Shown in pieces: positions 9,180 to 16,063 of a stretch of DNA of 60,948 nucleotides (its first letter is position 1; each line of letters begins with the position of its first letter). A model generated the notes under the pieces. The model was not told the origin of the DNA, made no database searches, and worked only from the letters and a program-made list of their open reading frames with translations. A program made the translations under genes and the position numbers. The stretch is taken from assembly GCF_025821625.1 (NCBI RefSeq), contig NZ_JACKSH010000224.1:1-60948 (forward strand), given 5' to 3'. This stretch comes from Mycolicibacterium pyrenivorans (GTDB taxonomy: Bacteria > Actinomycetota > Actinomycetes > Mycobacteriales > Mycobacteriaceae).

Positions 9180-10322
9180 TTAGCGGGTGCGGGTCAGATG
9201 CGCGCGCATCGCCGAGATGACGTCGGCGGTCGCGGTGGCGCTGCCACCGCCCAGCGGGAAGAAGTTGGCGAAACCGTGCACCAGCGATCCGTACTCCCGG
9301 TAATCGACGGGCACTCCCGCGCGACGCATCGCTTCGGCGTAGTGCCTGCCCTCGTCCCGTAACGGGTCGAAGCCGGCGGTGACGACCAGCGCAGGCGGCA
9401 GTCCGGAGAGGTCGTCCGCCAGCAGCGGCGACACCCGCGGGTCGGACTCCTCGACGTCGGCGCCGCCGAGGAACCGCTCGGTGAACCAGTCGATGTCGTG
9501 GCGGGTGAGGAAGAACCCGTGCGCGAACAGCGTCTTCGAGCGGGTCTGTCCCTTGTAGTCGGTCACCGGGTACAGCAGCAACTGCAACGCGGGTGACGGC
9601 GCCTTGTCGTCTCGGGCGCGCAGCGACACCAGCGTGGCCAGGTTCGCACCGGCGCTGTCACCGCCGACCGCGATGCGCTGCGGATCGGCGCCAAGATCGG
9701 CGGCGTGCTCGCAGGCCCACAGGTAGGCCGCGTACGCGTCGTCGGAGCCCGCGGGCGCCTTGTGCTCGGGGGCGAGCCGGTAGTCGACCGACAGGACGTG
9801 CACGCGGCCGGTCCGGCAGATCTCCCGGCACAGGTCGTCGTGGGTGGCGATGCTGCCGATCACGTGGCCGCCGCCGTGGTAGAAGACCAGCAGCGGCGCG
9901 TCGGCTTCGTCCGTGCGGTAGTGCCGCGCCTTGATCGGGCCGACGGCGCCATCGACGGTGAGATCGGTCACCGCGGACACCGGGATGTATTTCTTGAAGC
10001 CGGCCGACAGCCGCTCCAACTGGGCACGCGCGGCCACGAAGTCGTCGTCGCCGACCAGTCCGTCCAGGCCGAGCGCCTGCTGGCCGGCGAGCATGAGCTG
10101 CAGGGTCGTGTCGAGGGTGTTGCCGTCGAGCGTGATCGACCGCCCCCCGAGCAGCAGGCGTTTGACGCGCTCCGGGATGTGCGGCAGCCCCCGCAGCGTG
10201 ACCCCGGCGACCTTGTTGGCGACGGCGTCGATCGCACCGACGTGCCGGCGTGCCCGCGGCTGGGCCGTGACGGCTTCGGGGTTGCCCGTGACGGGCATCC
10301 GGCCCGCCGTGGTTTGTGTCAT
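9180..10322 (-). CDS. lipN: Alpha/beta-hydrolase lipase/esterase (LipN-like)
   Basis: Hormone-sensitive-lipase family esterase, 380 aa. It carries the oxyanion motif HGGG (residues 149-152) and the nucleophile elbow GGDSAG (Ser223), with a C-terminal Asp (GFDPLRDEG) and His (LVHGFANF) completing the triad. No signal peptide is seen, so it is probably cytoplasmic or cell-associated. Position matches Rv2970c (lipN), downstream of which the M. tuberculosis genes for DsbA and VKOR also follow. ATG start at 10322; divergent from the aldo-keto reductase. Confidence 0.9.
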   Translation of the reverse strand: MTQTTAGRMPVTGNPEAVTAQPRARRHVGAIDAVANKVAGVTLRGLPHIPERVKRLLLGGRSITLDGNTLDTTLQLMLAGQQALGLDGLVGDDDFVAARAQLERLSAGFKKYIPVSAVTDLTVDGAVGPIKARHYRTDEADAPLLVFYHGGGHVIGSIATHDDLCREICRTGRVHVLSVDYRLAPEHKAPAGSDDAYAAYLWACEHAADLGADPQRIAVGGDSAGANLATLVSLRARDDKAPSPALQLLLYPVTDYKGQTRSKTLFAHGFFLTRHDIDWFTERFLGGADVEESDPRVSPLLADDLSGLPPALVVTAGFDPLRDEGRHYAEAMRRAGVPVDYREYGSLVHGFANFFPLGGGSATATADVISAMRAHLTRTR

Positions 10323-10412
10323 GTCAGCTCCATCGTCCGGCCAGACACTACCGCGGGGACCTGGACGAAACTCCCGGGACGGCGATGATTAGGAGTGGTA
10401 GGTACACGGCAA

Positions 10413-10418
10413 TATAGT
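10413..10418 (+). promoter_or_regulatory. Possible -10 element (TATAGT) for the aldo-keto reductase
   Basis: The 184-base divergent gap between lipN and the aldo-keto reductase contains TATAGT, matching the mycobacterial TAnnnT -10 consensus. No convincing -35 is visible. If used, it would give an 80-90-base 5' UTR. The assignment rests on the hexamer alone. Confidence 0.3.
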
Positions 10419-10506
10419 CATCGGCGACGTCGGTGTCCCGGCCGATCACAAGCCAATTCGGACGGGACCCGGTGGACGAGCATTCCACTTCAGCAGGGTA
10501 GGTGAC

Positions 10507-11346
10507 ATGACTTCGGCGGCAGCGATTCCCACCGTCACACTCAACGACGACCACACGATGCCGGTGATCGGTCTCGGAGTGGGCGAGTTGTCGGATTCCG
10601 AGACCGAAGCCTCGGTCGCGGCGGCGCTGGAGGCGGGTTACCGGCTGATCGACACGGCGGCCGCGTACGGCAACGAGGCCGCCGTCGGCCGCGCGATCGC
10701 CCAGTCGGGGATACCGCGCGACGAGCTGTTCGTCACGACCAAGCTGGCCACCGAGGATCAGGGCTTCCAGGCCTCCCAGAACGCGCTCAAGGCCAGCCTC
10801 GAGCGGCTCGGCCTCGACTACGTCGACCTGTACCTGATCCACTGGCCCGCCACCGAGCAGGGCAAATACGTTGACAGCTGGGGCGGCCTGATGAAATCCA
10901 AGGAGGTCGGCGACACCCGTTCCATCGGTGTCTGCAACTTCCACGAACATCACCTCGACGACATCATCAACCTGTCGTTCTTCACCCCCGCGGTGAACCA
11001 GATCGAGACCCACCCGCTGCTCAATCAGGCCGAGTTGCGCGCCGTCAACGCCCAGCACGGCATCGTCACCGAGGCGTACGGCCCGCTCGGCGTCGGCAAC
11101 CTCCTCGACAACGCCGCCGTCGCCGGTGTCGCCGAGGCGCACGGCAGGACGGCCGCCCAGGTGCTGATCCGCTGGAACCTGCAGCTGGGCAACGTCGTCA
11201 TCCCGCGCTCGTCGTCACCCGAGCGGATCAAGTCCAACCTCGAGGTGTTCGACTTCGAGCTGACCGACGAGCAGATGACGGTCCTCAACGGCCTCGACGA
11301 CGGCACCAGGTTCCGCCCGGATCCCGAGACCTACAACGGCGCCTGA
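10507..11346 (+). CDS. Aldo-keto reductase (Rv2971 homolog)
   Basis: NADPH-dependent aldehyde/dicarbonyl reductase of the AKR superfamily, 279 aa. The catalytic tetrad is visible: Asp49 and Tyr54 in DTAAAYGNE, Lys79 in VTTKLA and His112 in LIHWP. The C-terminal NADPH-binding stretch VIPRSSSPERIKSNLEVFDF is intact. ATG at 10507 is preceded by a Shine-Dalgarno-like AGGTGAC. The physiological substrate is not evident; the M. tuberculosis homolog has been linked to methylglyoxal-type detoxification. Downstream lies the copper/DyP cluster after only 47 bases. Confidence 0.93.
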   Translation: MTSAAAIPTVTLNDDHTMPVIGLGVGELSDSETEASVAAALEAGYRLIDTAAAYGNEAAVGRAIAQSGIPRDELFVTTKLATEDQGFQASQNALKASLERLGLDYVDLYLIHWPATEQGKYVDSWGGLMKSKEVGDTRSIGVCNFHEHHLDDIINLSFFTPAVNQIETHPLLNQAELRAVNAQHGIVTEAYGPLGVGNLLDNAAVAGVAEAHGRTAAQVLIRWNLQLGNVVIPRSSSPERIKSNLEVFDFELTDEQMTVLNGLDDGTRFRPDPETYNGA

Positions 11347-11361
11347 GACCGACGAGACCCT

Positions 11362-11380
11362 CTACTAGGCCCTGTAGTAG
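11362..11380. promoter_or_regulatory. Inverted repeat CTACTA-N7-TAGTAG upstream of the copper/DyP cluster
   Basis: A 6-bp perfect inverted repeat with a 7-bp spacer lies in the 47-base gap before the first gene of the cluster, 14-22 bases upstream of its two possible GTG starts. Half-sites of the type TACTA/TAGTA resemble operators of BlaI/CopY-family repressors, which in some Gram-positives sense copper, but the spacing is longer than the usual BlaI site. Regulatory role is inferred. Confidence 0.4.
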
Positions 11381-11393
11381 TTCAGCCGGTAAG

Positions 11394-11942
11394 GTGCGCG
11401 ACGTGGGAACACCGACGTCACGTGCGCGGTGGCTGAGCGGCGCCCTGGTCGGCGGGACGTCGGCGGTGATGACGGTCGGCGCGCACGCAGGCGCCGGCGG
11501 CGCACTTCCCAGCGGCGGCGCCTCGGTCATGGCGCTGCTGGCCTGCGTCACCGTCGGGACGCTGCTGAGCTTCGTGCGCGTCGACGGACGCGGCGCCGCG
11601 TTGCTGGCCACCACCACCGCGCTGTGCGCCGCCCAGTTGGTGGGCCACGCGACCCTGACGACGGCAGGCCATCAGCACGCCGGAAGCGCGTTCGACATGG
11701 ACGTGTCGATGGCCGCCGCCCATCTCGGGGCCGCGGTGGTCCTGGGCGTGGCGATCACGGCTGCCGAATACCTGTATGTCGTCTGCTCGTCGGTGTTGTG
11801 CTGGCTGCGCCTTTTCGCGATGCGCGCGCCACGTCATGCTGTCCTCATCGTTCGCCGGACGGTGAACGACGTCGCCGTCGCACCGGTGTTCACCACCGGT
11901 CTCGGCATGCGGGCTCCCCCGCGGGTCATCGCTGCCGCGTAG
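11394..11942 (+). CDS. Small multi-spanning membrane protein, first gene of copper/DyP cluster
   Basis: 182-aa protein I do not recognise as a named family. Four hydrophobic segments are predicted (about residues 13-32, 45-63, 68-88 and 107-140). The loop between the third and fourth holds a His/Met-rich stretch (HATLTTAGHQHAG, then FDMDVSM and AAAHLG), suggestive of metal handling. Two in-frame GTG starts exist (11394 and 11403). It is followed on the same strand by a PepSY-TM protein, a PCuAC copper chaperone and a DyP peroxidase, which makes a role in copper or heme-linked envelope metabolism likely. That role is inference from neighbours and His content only. Confidence 0.7.
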   Translation: MRDVGTPTSRARWLSGALVGGTSAVMTVGAHAGAGGALPSGGASVMALLACVTVGTLLSFVRVDGRGAALLATTTALCAAQLVGHATLTTAGHQHAGSAFDMDVSMAAAHLGAAVVLGVAITAAEYLYVVCSSVLCWLRLFAMRAPRHAVLIVRRTVNDVAVAPVFTTGLGMRAPPRVIAAA

Positions 11943-12070
11943 CGGCCTCACCTTCACCACACGCTCCGCCGTCGCATTCGTGCTGACGCACGCCGCGTGT
12001 ATCCCCCAACTCCCGATTACGACGCTGTCGCGGACGCGTCGTGTCGCAACGACCCATGAAGGCCTCATTG

Positions 12071-13492
12071 ATGACCGTCCCCCAGAACACCATCGACCCC
12101 CCACCGGGCCACCAACCCCGGCCCGCACCCCCACTTGGATCGGCACGACGCGGCTGGCGGCCTTTCGTCGTCCGCCTGCACTTCTATTCCGGTGTGCTGG
12201 TGGCGCCGTTCCTGATCGTCGCGGCGATCACCGGCGGGCTGTACGCGCTCGCCCCGACGCTCGAGCGTCTCATCTACGGCGACATCCTGTTCGCGGACCC
12301 GGCGGGACCGGCGCTGCCGCTTGCGGAGCAGGCCGCCGCGGCGCGCGCAGCCTTCCCGGGCCTCACCATGTCCGGGATGCGGCCGGCGGCGACCGGCACC
12401 GAATCCACGCGGGTCTACTTCGCCGATCCCGCGCTCGACGACGAGTCGCTACGGGCGGTGTTCGTCGACCCCTACACCGGACGGGTGCTCGGCGACGAGG
12501 CGACATGGTTCGGCCATCTGCCGCTGAGCACCTGGCTGGACGGGTTGCACCGCCATCTCAACCTCGGCGAGCCGGGCCGGGTCTACAGCGAGATCGCGGC
12601 GTCCTGGCTGTGGGTGGTGGCCCTCGGTGGCCTGTGCCTCTGGGCGGCCAAGGCCACCGGTGACCGTCGCCGCGGCCGGGTGGGCCGGCTCCTGAGCGTG
12701 GACCGCAGCACCACCGGCCGGTCCCGCACCATGAATTGGCATGGGGCCGTGGGTGTGTGGTTGCTGGCGGGTCTGCTCTTCCTGTCCGCGACCGGGATCA
12801 CCTGGTCGACGTATGCCGGCGCGAACGTCAGCGACATCCGGTCGAGCCTCGGTTGGCAACGGCCGCAACTGGACACCGCCCTGTCGCCCGCCCAGGCCCT
12901 TGAGCAGGCGATCGACCCGTCGACGGTCGACTACGACGCGGTGCTCGACGCCGCGGCAGGCGCCGGAGTGCACTCTCCGGTGGAAGTCACGTTGCCTGCC
13001 GGGCCGGGACAGGCGGTGGACGTCACCGAGATCGACAAACCGTATCGACTCACGACGAACGCCGCGGCGGTGGACCCCACCGACCTCGGTGTGACCGGCG
13101 AGATCGACTACTGGCGTGACTATTCGGCGATCGCCAAGCTGGCCGACTGGGGCATCCGCGCACACATGGGCTTCCTGTTCGGACTGCTCAACCAGCTGCT
13201 GCTCCTCGGGATCGCGATCGGACTGCTCACCGTGATCGTGCGGGGCTACCGGATGTGGTGGCAGCGCAGACCGACTCGAGGCTCGGATTGGGCCATGGGC
13301 CGGTCCCCTGCGCGCGGGGGGATCCGGCGGCTACACCCGATCGCGGTCGTCGGACTGTCGATCGCAGCGGTGGCCATCGGCTGGTTCCTGCCGCTGCTGG
13401 GGATCACGCTCGCCGCCTTCGTCCTCGTCGACCTGATCATCGGGGCCGTCAAACACCACACGACCAATCAGAAAGCAGAACTCAATGTCTGA
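12071..13492 (+). CDS. PepSY-associated transmembrane protein
   Basis: 473-aa PepSY-TM family membrane protein. Conserved features are the N-terminal segment RLHFYSGVLVAPFL (first helix, about 35-58), a large extracytoplasmic PepSY region, the central LHRHLNLGEPGR motif before the second helix, NWHGAVGVWLL before the third, and a C-terminal pair of helices. The histidines at helix boundaries resemble those of PepSY-TM proteins proposed to move electrons for iron or copper reduction. The frame is open from GTG 12041; I prefer ATG 12071 because GAAGG lies 8 bases upstream. The stop overlaps the PCuAC gene by 8 bases, arguing for coupled translation. Confidence 0.85.
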   Translation: MTVPQNTIDPPPGHQPRPAPPLGSARRGWRPFVVRLHFYSGVLVAPFLIVAAITGGLYALAPTLERLIYGDILFADPAGPALPLAEQAAAARAAFPGLTMSGMRPAATGTESTRVYFADPALDDESLRAVFVDPYTGRVLGDEATWFGHLPLSTWLDGLHRHLNLGEPGRVYSEIAASWLWVVALGGLCLWAAKATGDRRRGRVGRLLSVDRSTTGRSRTMNWHGAVGVWLLAGLLFLSATGITWSTYAGANVSDIRSSLGWQRPQLDTALSPAQALEQAIDPSTVDYDAVLDAAAGAGVHSPVEVTLPAGPGQAVDVTEIDKPYRLTTNAAAVDPTDLGVTGEIDYWRDYSAIAKLADWGIRAHMGFLFGLLNQLLLLGIAIGLLTVIVRGYRMWWQRRPTRGSDWAMGRSPARGGIRRLHPIAVVGLSIAAVAIGWFLPLLGITLAAFVLVDLIIGAVKHHTTNQKAELNV

Positions 13493-14000
13493 CAACAAGT
13501 TTCGAATCTCAGCGGGTGCCCTCGTGGCCGCAGCCACCCTTCTCGCCTCCGCTTGCACGTCACCGTCGGATCACGACGATCAGCCCATGGCCGCCGGCGT
13601 CACGGTGAACGATCAGTGGGCCAGCGCCGCGGACGCCGGAATGGCCGCGATGTTCGGCACCTTCAGCAATGCCGGGCACCACGGCGCCCACATCGTGGCC
13701 GGACACTCCCCGGCGGCCGGACGTGTCGAAATCCACGAGGTCGTCGCCGACGAGGGCGGGACCAAGACGATGCGGCCGAAGTCCGGCGGATTGACGGTCC
13801 CGGCCGAGGGCACTCACGAACTGGTGCCCGGGGGCGATCACCTGATGTTGATGGACCTCAGGCAACCGCTGCGGCCGGGTGCCGAGGTGACACTGACCGT
13901 GGTGTTCGAGGACGGCTCCGAATTGCCGGTGACCGCCCAGATCCGCGACTTCGCCGGGGGCCACGAGGATTACCAGCCCGGCAGCCAGAGCCATGGCTGA
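13485..14000 (+). CDS. PCuAC-type periplasmic copper chaperone lipoprotein
   Basis: 171-aa lipoprotein: signal peptide ending in the lipobox LASAC (Cys24), then a PCuAC/DUF461 domain. The copper ligands of the family pattern H-x(10-11)-M-x(21-22)-H-x-M are present as His84, Met96, His119 and Met121. A His/Asp-rich linker follows the lipidated Cys and the C-terminus is also His-containing. Such proteins deliver Cu(I) to cupro-enzymes such as cytochrome oxidase. Here it overlaps both neighbours by 8 bases (PepSY-TM upstream, DyP downstream), so it belongs to a tight operon. In Streptomyces a PCuAC-like protein (ECuC) is encoded beside a DyP peroxidase (DtpA). Confidence 0.9.
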   Translation: MSDNKFRISAGALVAAATLLASACTSPSDHDDQPMAAGVTVNDQWASAADAGMAAMFGTFSNAGHHGAHIVAGHSPAAGRVEIHEVVADEGGTKTMRPKSGGLTVPAEGTHELVPGGDHLMLMDLRQPLRPGAEVTLTVVFEDGSELPVTAQIRDFAGGHEDYQPGSQSHG

Positions 14001-15201
14001 CAGCCGGCCGACGGTCAACCGGCGGCGCCTCCTCACCGGGGGCGCCGCCGCGCTGGCCACCACCGCCACGCTCACCCAGTGCCGCTTTGCCGAATCAGAT
14101 TCTGCCACCGCATCTTTCGGATCAGATGCCGAGCCGTTTCATGGACCGCGTCAGGGTGGTGTCATCACTGCCCCGCAGGCGTACGCCTTGTTCGTCGCGT
14201 TGGATCTGAAGACCGACGGTGACCGCAGCCCTCGCGACACCCTGACCGCGATCCTCAAACTGTGGAGCGCCGACGCCGCACGGCTCACCCAGGGGATGCC
14301 GGCGCTGGCCGACACCGAACCCGAGCTCGCGCAGCGCCCGGCCCGGTTGACCGTCACCGTCGGCCTCGGGCCGGGCGTCTTCAGCCGCGTCGGCCTCGCG
14401 GGGCTGCGGCCCGAGTCAGTGGCGGACCTGCCGGCCTTCGACACCGACCGCCTCGACCCCCGATGGTGTGGTGGCGACCTGCTTCTGCAGATCTGCGCCG
14501 ACGACCCCGTCGTCGTCGCCCACACCAGCCGCGTCCTGCTCAAGAACGTCCGTGCGATGACCGTGCAACGCTGGCGGCAGAACGGATTCCGCTCGGCACG
14601 CGGTGCGGACGCCGCAGGCACCACCATGCGCAATCTGATGGGTCAGGTGGATGGCACCGCCACCCTGCGCGCCGAGGCGGACTTCGACCGCCTCGTCTGG
14701 GACGACGGCGCACGACAGCGCTGGTTCAGCGGCGGGACCATCCTTGTGCTGCGCCGGATCCGTATCGAACTGGACACCTGGGACGAACTCGACCGCGCCA
14801 GCAAGGAGCTGACGGTCGGACGCCGACTCGACACCGGGGCGCCACTGACCGGGCAGCGTGAATTCGACGAGCCCGACCTGACCGCCACGCGGAACGGCAT
14901 ACCGGTGATTCCGCCGAATGCTCACATCGCGCTGGCCCGCCACCGGAAGGACGGCGAGCGGTTCCTGCGGCGCGGTTACAACTACGACGATCCTCCGGCG
15001 GCGCACCAAACCACCGACTGCGGCCTGATCTTCGCCGCGTATCAGCGTGATCCGCGGCGACAGTTCATCCCCGTCCAGCAACGGTTGGCCGACGCCGATG
15101 CCCTCAACCGCTGGGTCACCACGATCGGGTCCGCGACCTTCGCGATACTCCCCGGCGCCCCCGCGGGCGGTTATCTCGGCCAGACGCTGCTGGAACCATG
15201 A
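13993..15201 (+). CDS. Tat-exported DyP-type peroxidase (EfeB/DtpA-like)
   Basis: Heme peroxidase of the dye-decolorizing family, 402 aa. The N-terminus has a twin-arginine signal (NRRRLLTGG, residues 9-17) followed by an Ala-rich hydrophobic region. The family motif GXXDG appears as GQVDG (217-221, catalytic Asp220). The proximal heme His is probably His311 (NAHIALAR), and the downstream RRGYNYDD is typical. It would act outside the membrane. It could be an EfeB-like deferrochelatase or, given the adjacent PCuAC gene, a DtpA-like copper-linked peroxidase. The stop codon lies inside an inverted repeat. Confidence 0.92.
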   Translation: MADSRPTVNRRRLLTGGAAALATTATLTQCRFAESDSATASFGSDAEPFHGPRQGGVITAPQAYALFVALDLKTDGDRSPRDTLTAILKLWSADAARLTQGMPALADTEPELAQRPARLTVTVGLGPGVFSRVGLAGLRPESVADLPAFDTDRLDPRWCGGDLLLQICADDPVVVAHTSRVLLKNVRAMTVQRWRQNGFRSARGADAAGTTMRNLMGQVDGTATLRAEADFDRLVWDDGARQRWFSGGTILVLRRIRIELDTWDELDRASKELTVGRRLDTGAPLTGQREFDEPDLTATRNGIPVIPPNAHIALARHRKDGERFLRRGYNYDDPPAAHQTTDCGLIFAAYQRDPRRQFIPVQQRLADADALNRWVTTIGSATFAILPGAPAGGYLGQTLLEP

Positions 15202-15230
15202 ACATCTGTCCACCTATTCAGATGTTCATG
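15197..15230. terminator. 12-bp perfect inverted repeat at the end of the DyP gene
   Basis: Arms CATGAACATCTG (15197-15208) and CAGATGTTCATG (15219-15230) flank a 10-base loop. The left arm contains the DyP stop codon. It lies between convergent genes, so a bidirectional terminator is plausible. There is no T-run and the arms are unusually AT-rich for this genome, so an operator is an alternative. Confidence 0.45.
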
Positions 15231-15242
15231 TAGTCTGGGCCC

Positions 15243-15326
15243 ACGGACCGGCCGTGAGCGGCGTCGATGCAGCACATCACGTAGCGATTGCCTCCATAGG
15301 CGATAGCGATGCCACGGCCGGTCCGT
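15243..15326. repeat. 14-bp perfect inverted repeat with 56-base spacer
   Basis: ACGGACCGGCCGTG (15243-15256) and CACGGCCGGTCCGT (15313-15326) are exact reverse complements. They enclose most of the non-coding gap between the DyP and HNH genes and could fold into a long RNA stem on either strand. A 20-codon ORF with a GGAGG box (15218-15280, minus strand) begins in the loop. Function unknown. Confidence 0.5.
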
Positions 15327-15355
15327 TCGACCGTCGGGGCGACCGTGGGCGGACG

Positions 15356-16063
15356 TCAGCCTGCCGGGCAGGTCTGAGCGGCCCGGCGCAGCACGGGCGC
15401 CGACGGCGCGTCGACCGGCAGGCCGTAGCCACGCAGCACCGCGATGTACTGCATCGCGTACTGGCAGTGGAACGCGCCGTTGGCCGGCATCCACTCCGAC
15501 GGCTGTTTGTCGCCCTTGTCCTGGTTCGCCTCGCCCTGGACGGCCAGCAGGTTGGCCGGGTCGTTGGCGAACCGGACCCGCATCTCCTCGGTCCAGTTCC
15601 GCGCGCCCAGGTCCCAGGCCAGCGCCAGCGGAACGATGTGGTCGATCTGCACCGCGGCACCGGTCTGGTTGCCGCGCAGGAACGGAACGACGGCGTTGGT
15701 GTACGGGTCGAGCAGCGTGCCGGTGGCGACGGCGGTGGGGCACCGCTTGATCGACACATACGTCTTGTCGACCAGATCGCGCTCGAGGATGTCATTGCGG
15801 GTGTCACAACCGTTGTGCCCGCCGGGCGCCGTGGTGTCGTCGGTCCACGACTCACCGAAGGCCGCCCGCCGATAGTCGTACCCGCGGATACGTAGAGGAA
15901 TCTCGGCGACACCGGCGAGAACGTCGACACCGGGTGCGACGGTGGGGATGTCGGCCTGCGCGACGAAGTGAGGGGACTGCCTCGGCTCCGTCGTGACCTG
16001 AAACGCGACGATCACCGCGAGGGTCGCGGCCACCAGCAGCCACAGGGTTCGCCTGCGGCTCAT
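15356..16063 (-). CDS. Exported HNH-family nuclease (DUF1524; Rv2972c homolog)
   Basis: 235-aa protein with an N-terminal hydrophobic segment (residues 5-22, signal peptide or anchor) and a C-terminal HNH endonuclease-like domain of the DUF1524 type: the metal/catalytic motif QIDHIVPLALAWD, then NDPANLL and a Lys-rich NQDKGDKQPSEWMP. Four cysteines in the mature part (including CDTRND, KRCPT, FHCQY, QTCPAG) could form two disulfides, consistent with export. The ATG at 16063 overlaps the recG stop (ATGA). A secreted or surface DNA nuclease is likely; whether it supports nutrition, defence or DNA processing is not visible. Confidence 0.85.
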   Translation of the reverse strand: MSRRRTLWLLVAATLAVIVAFQVTTEPRQSPHFVAQADIPTVAPGVDVLAGVAEIPLRIRGYDYRRAAFGESWTDDTTAPGGHNGCDTRNDILERDLVDKTYVSIKRCPTAVATGTLLDPYTNAVVPFLRGNQTGAAVQIDHIVPLALAWDLGARNWTEEMRVRFANDPANLLAVQGEANQDKGDKQPSEWMPANGAFHCQYAMQYIAVLRGYGLPVDAPSAPVLRRAAQTCPAG

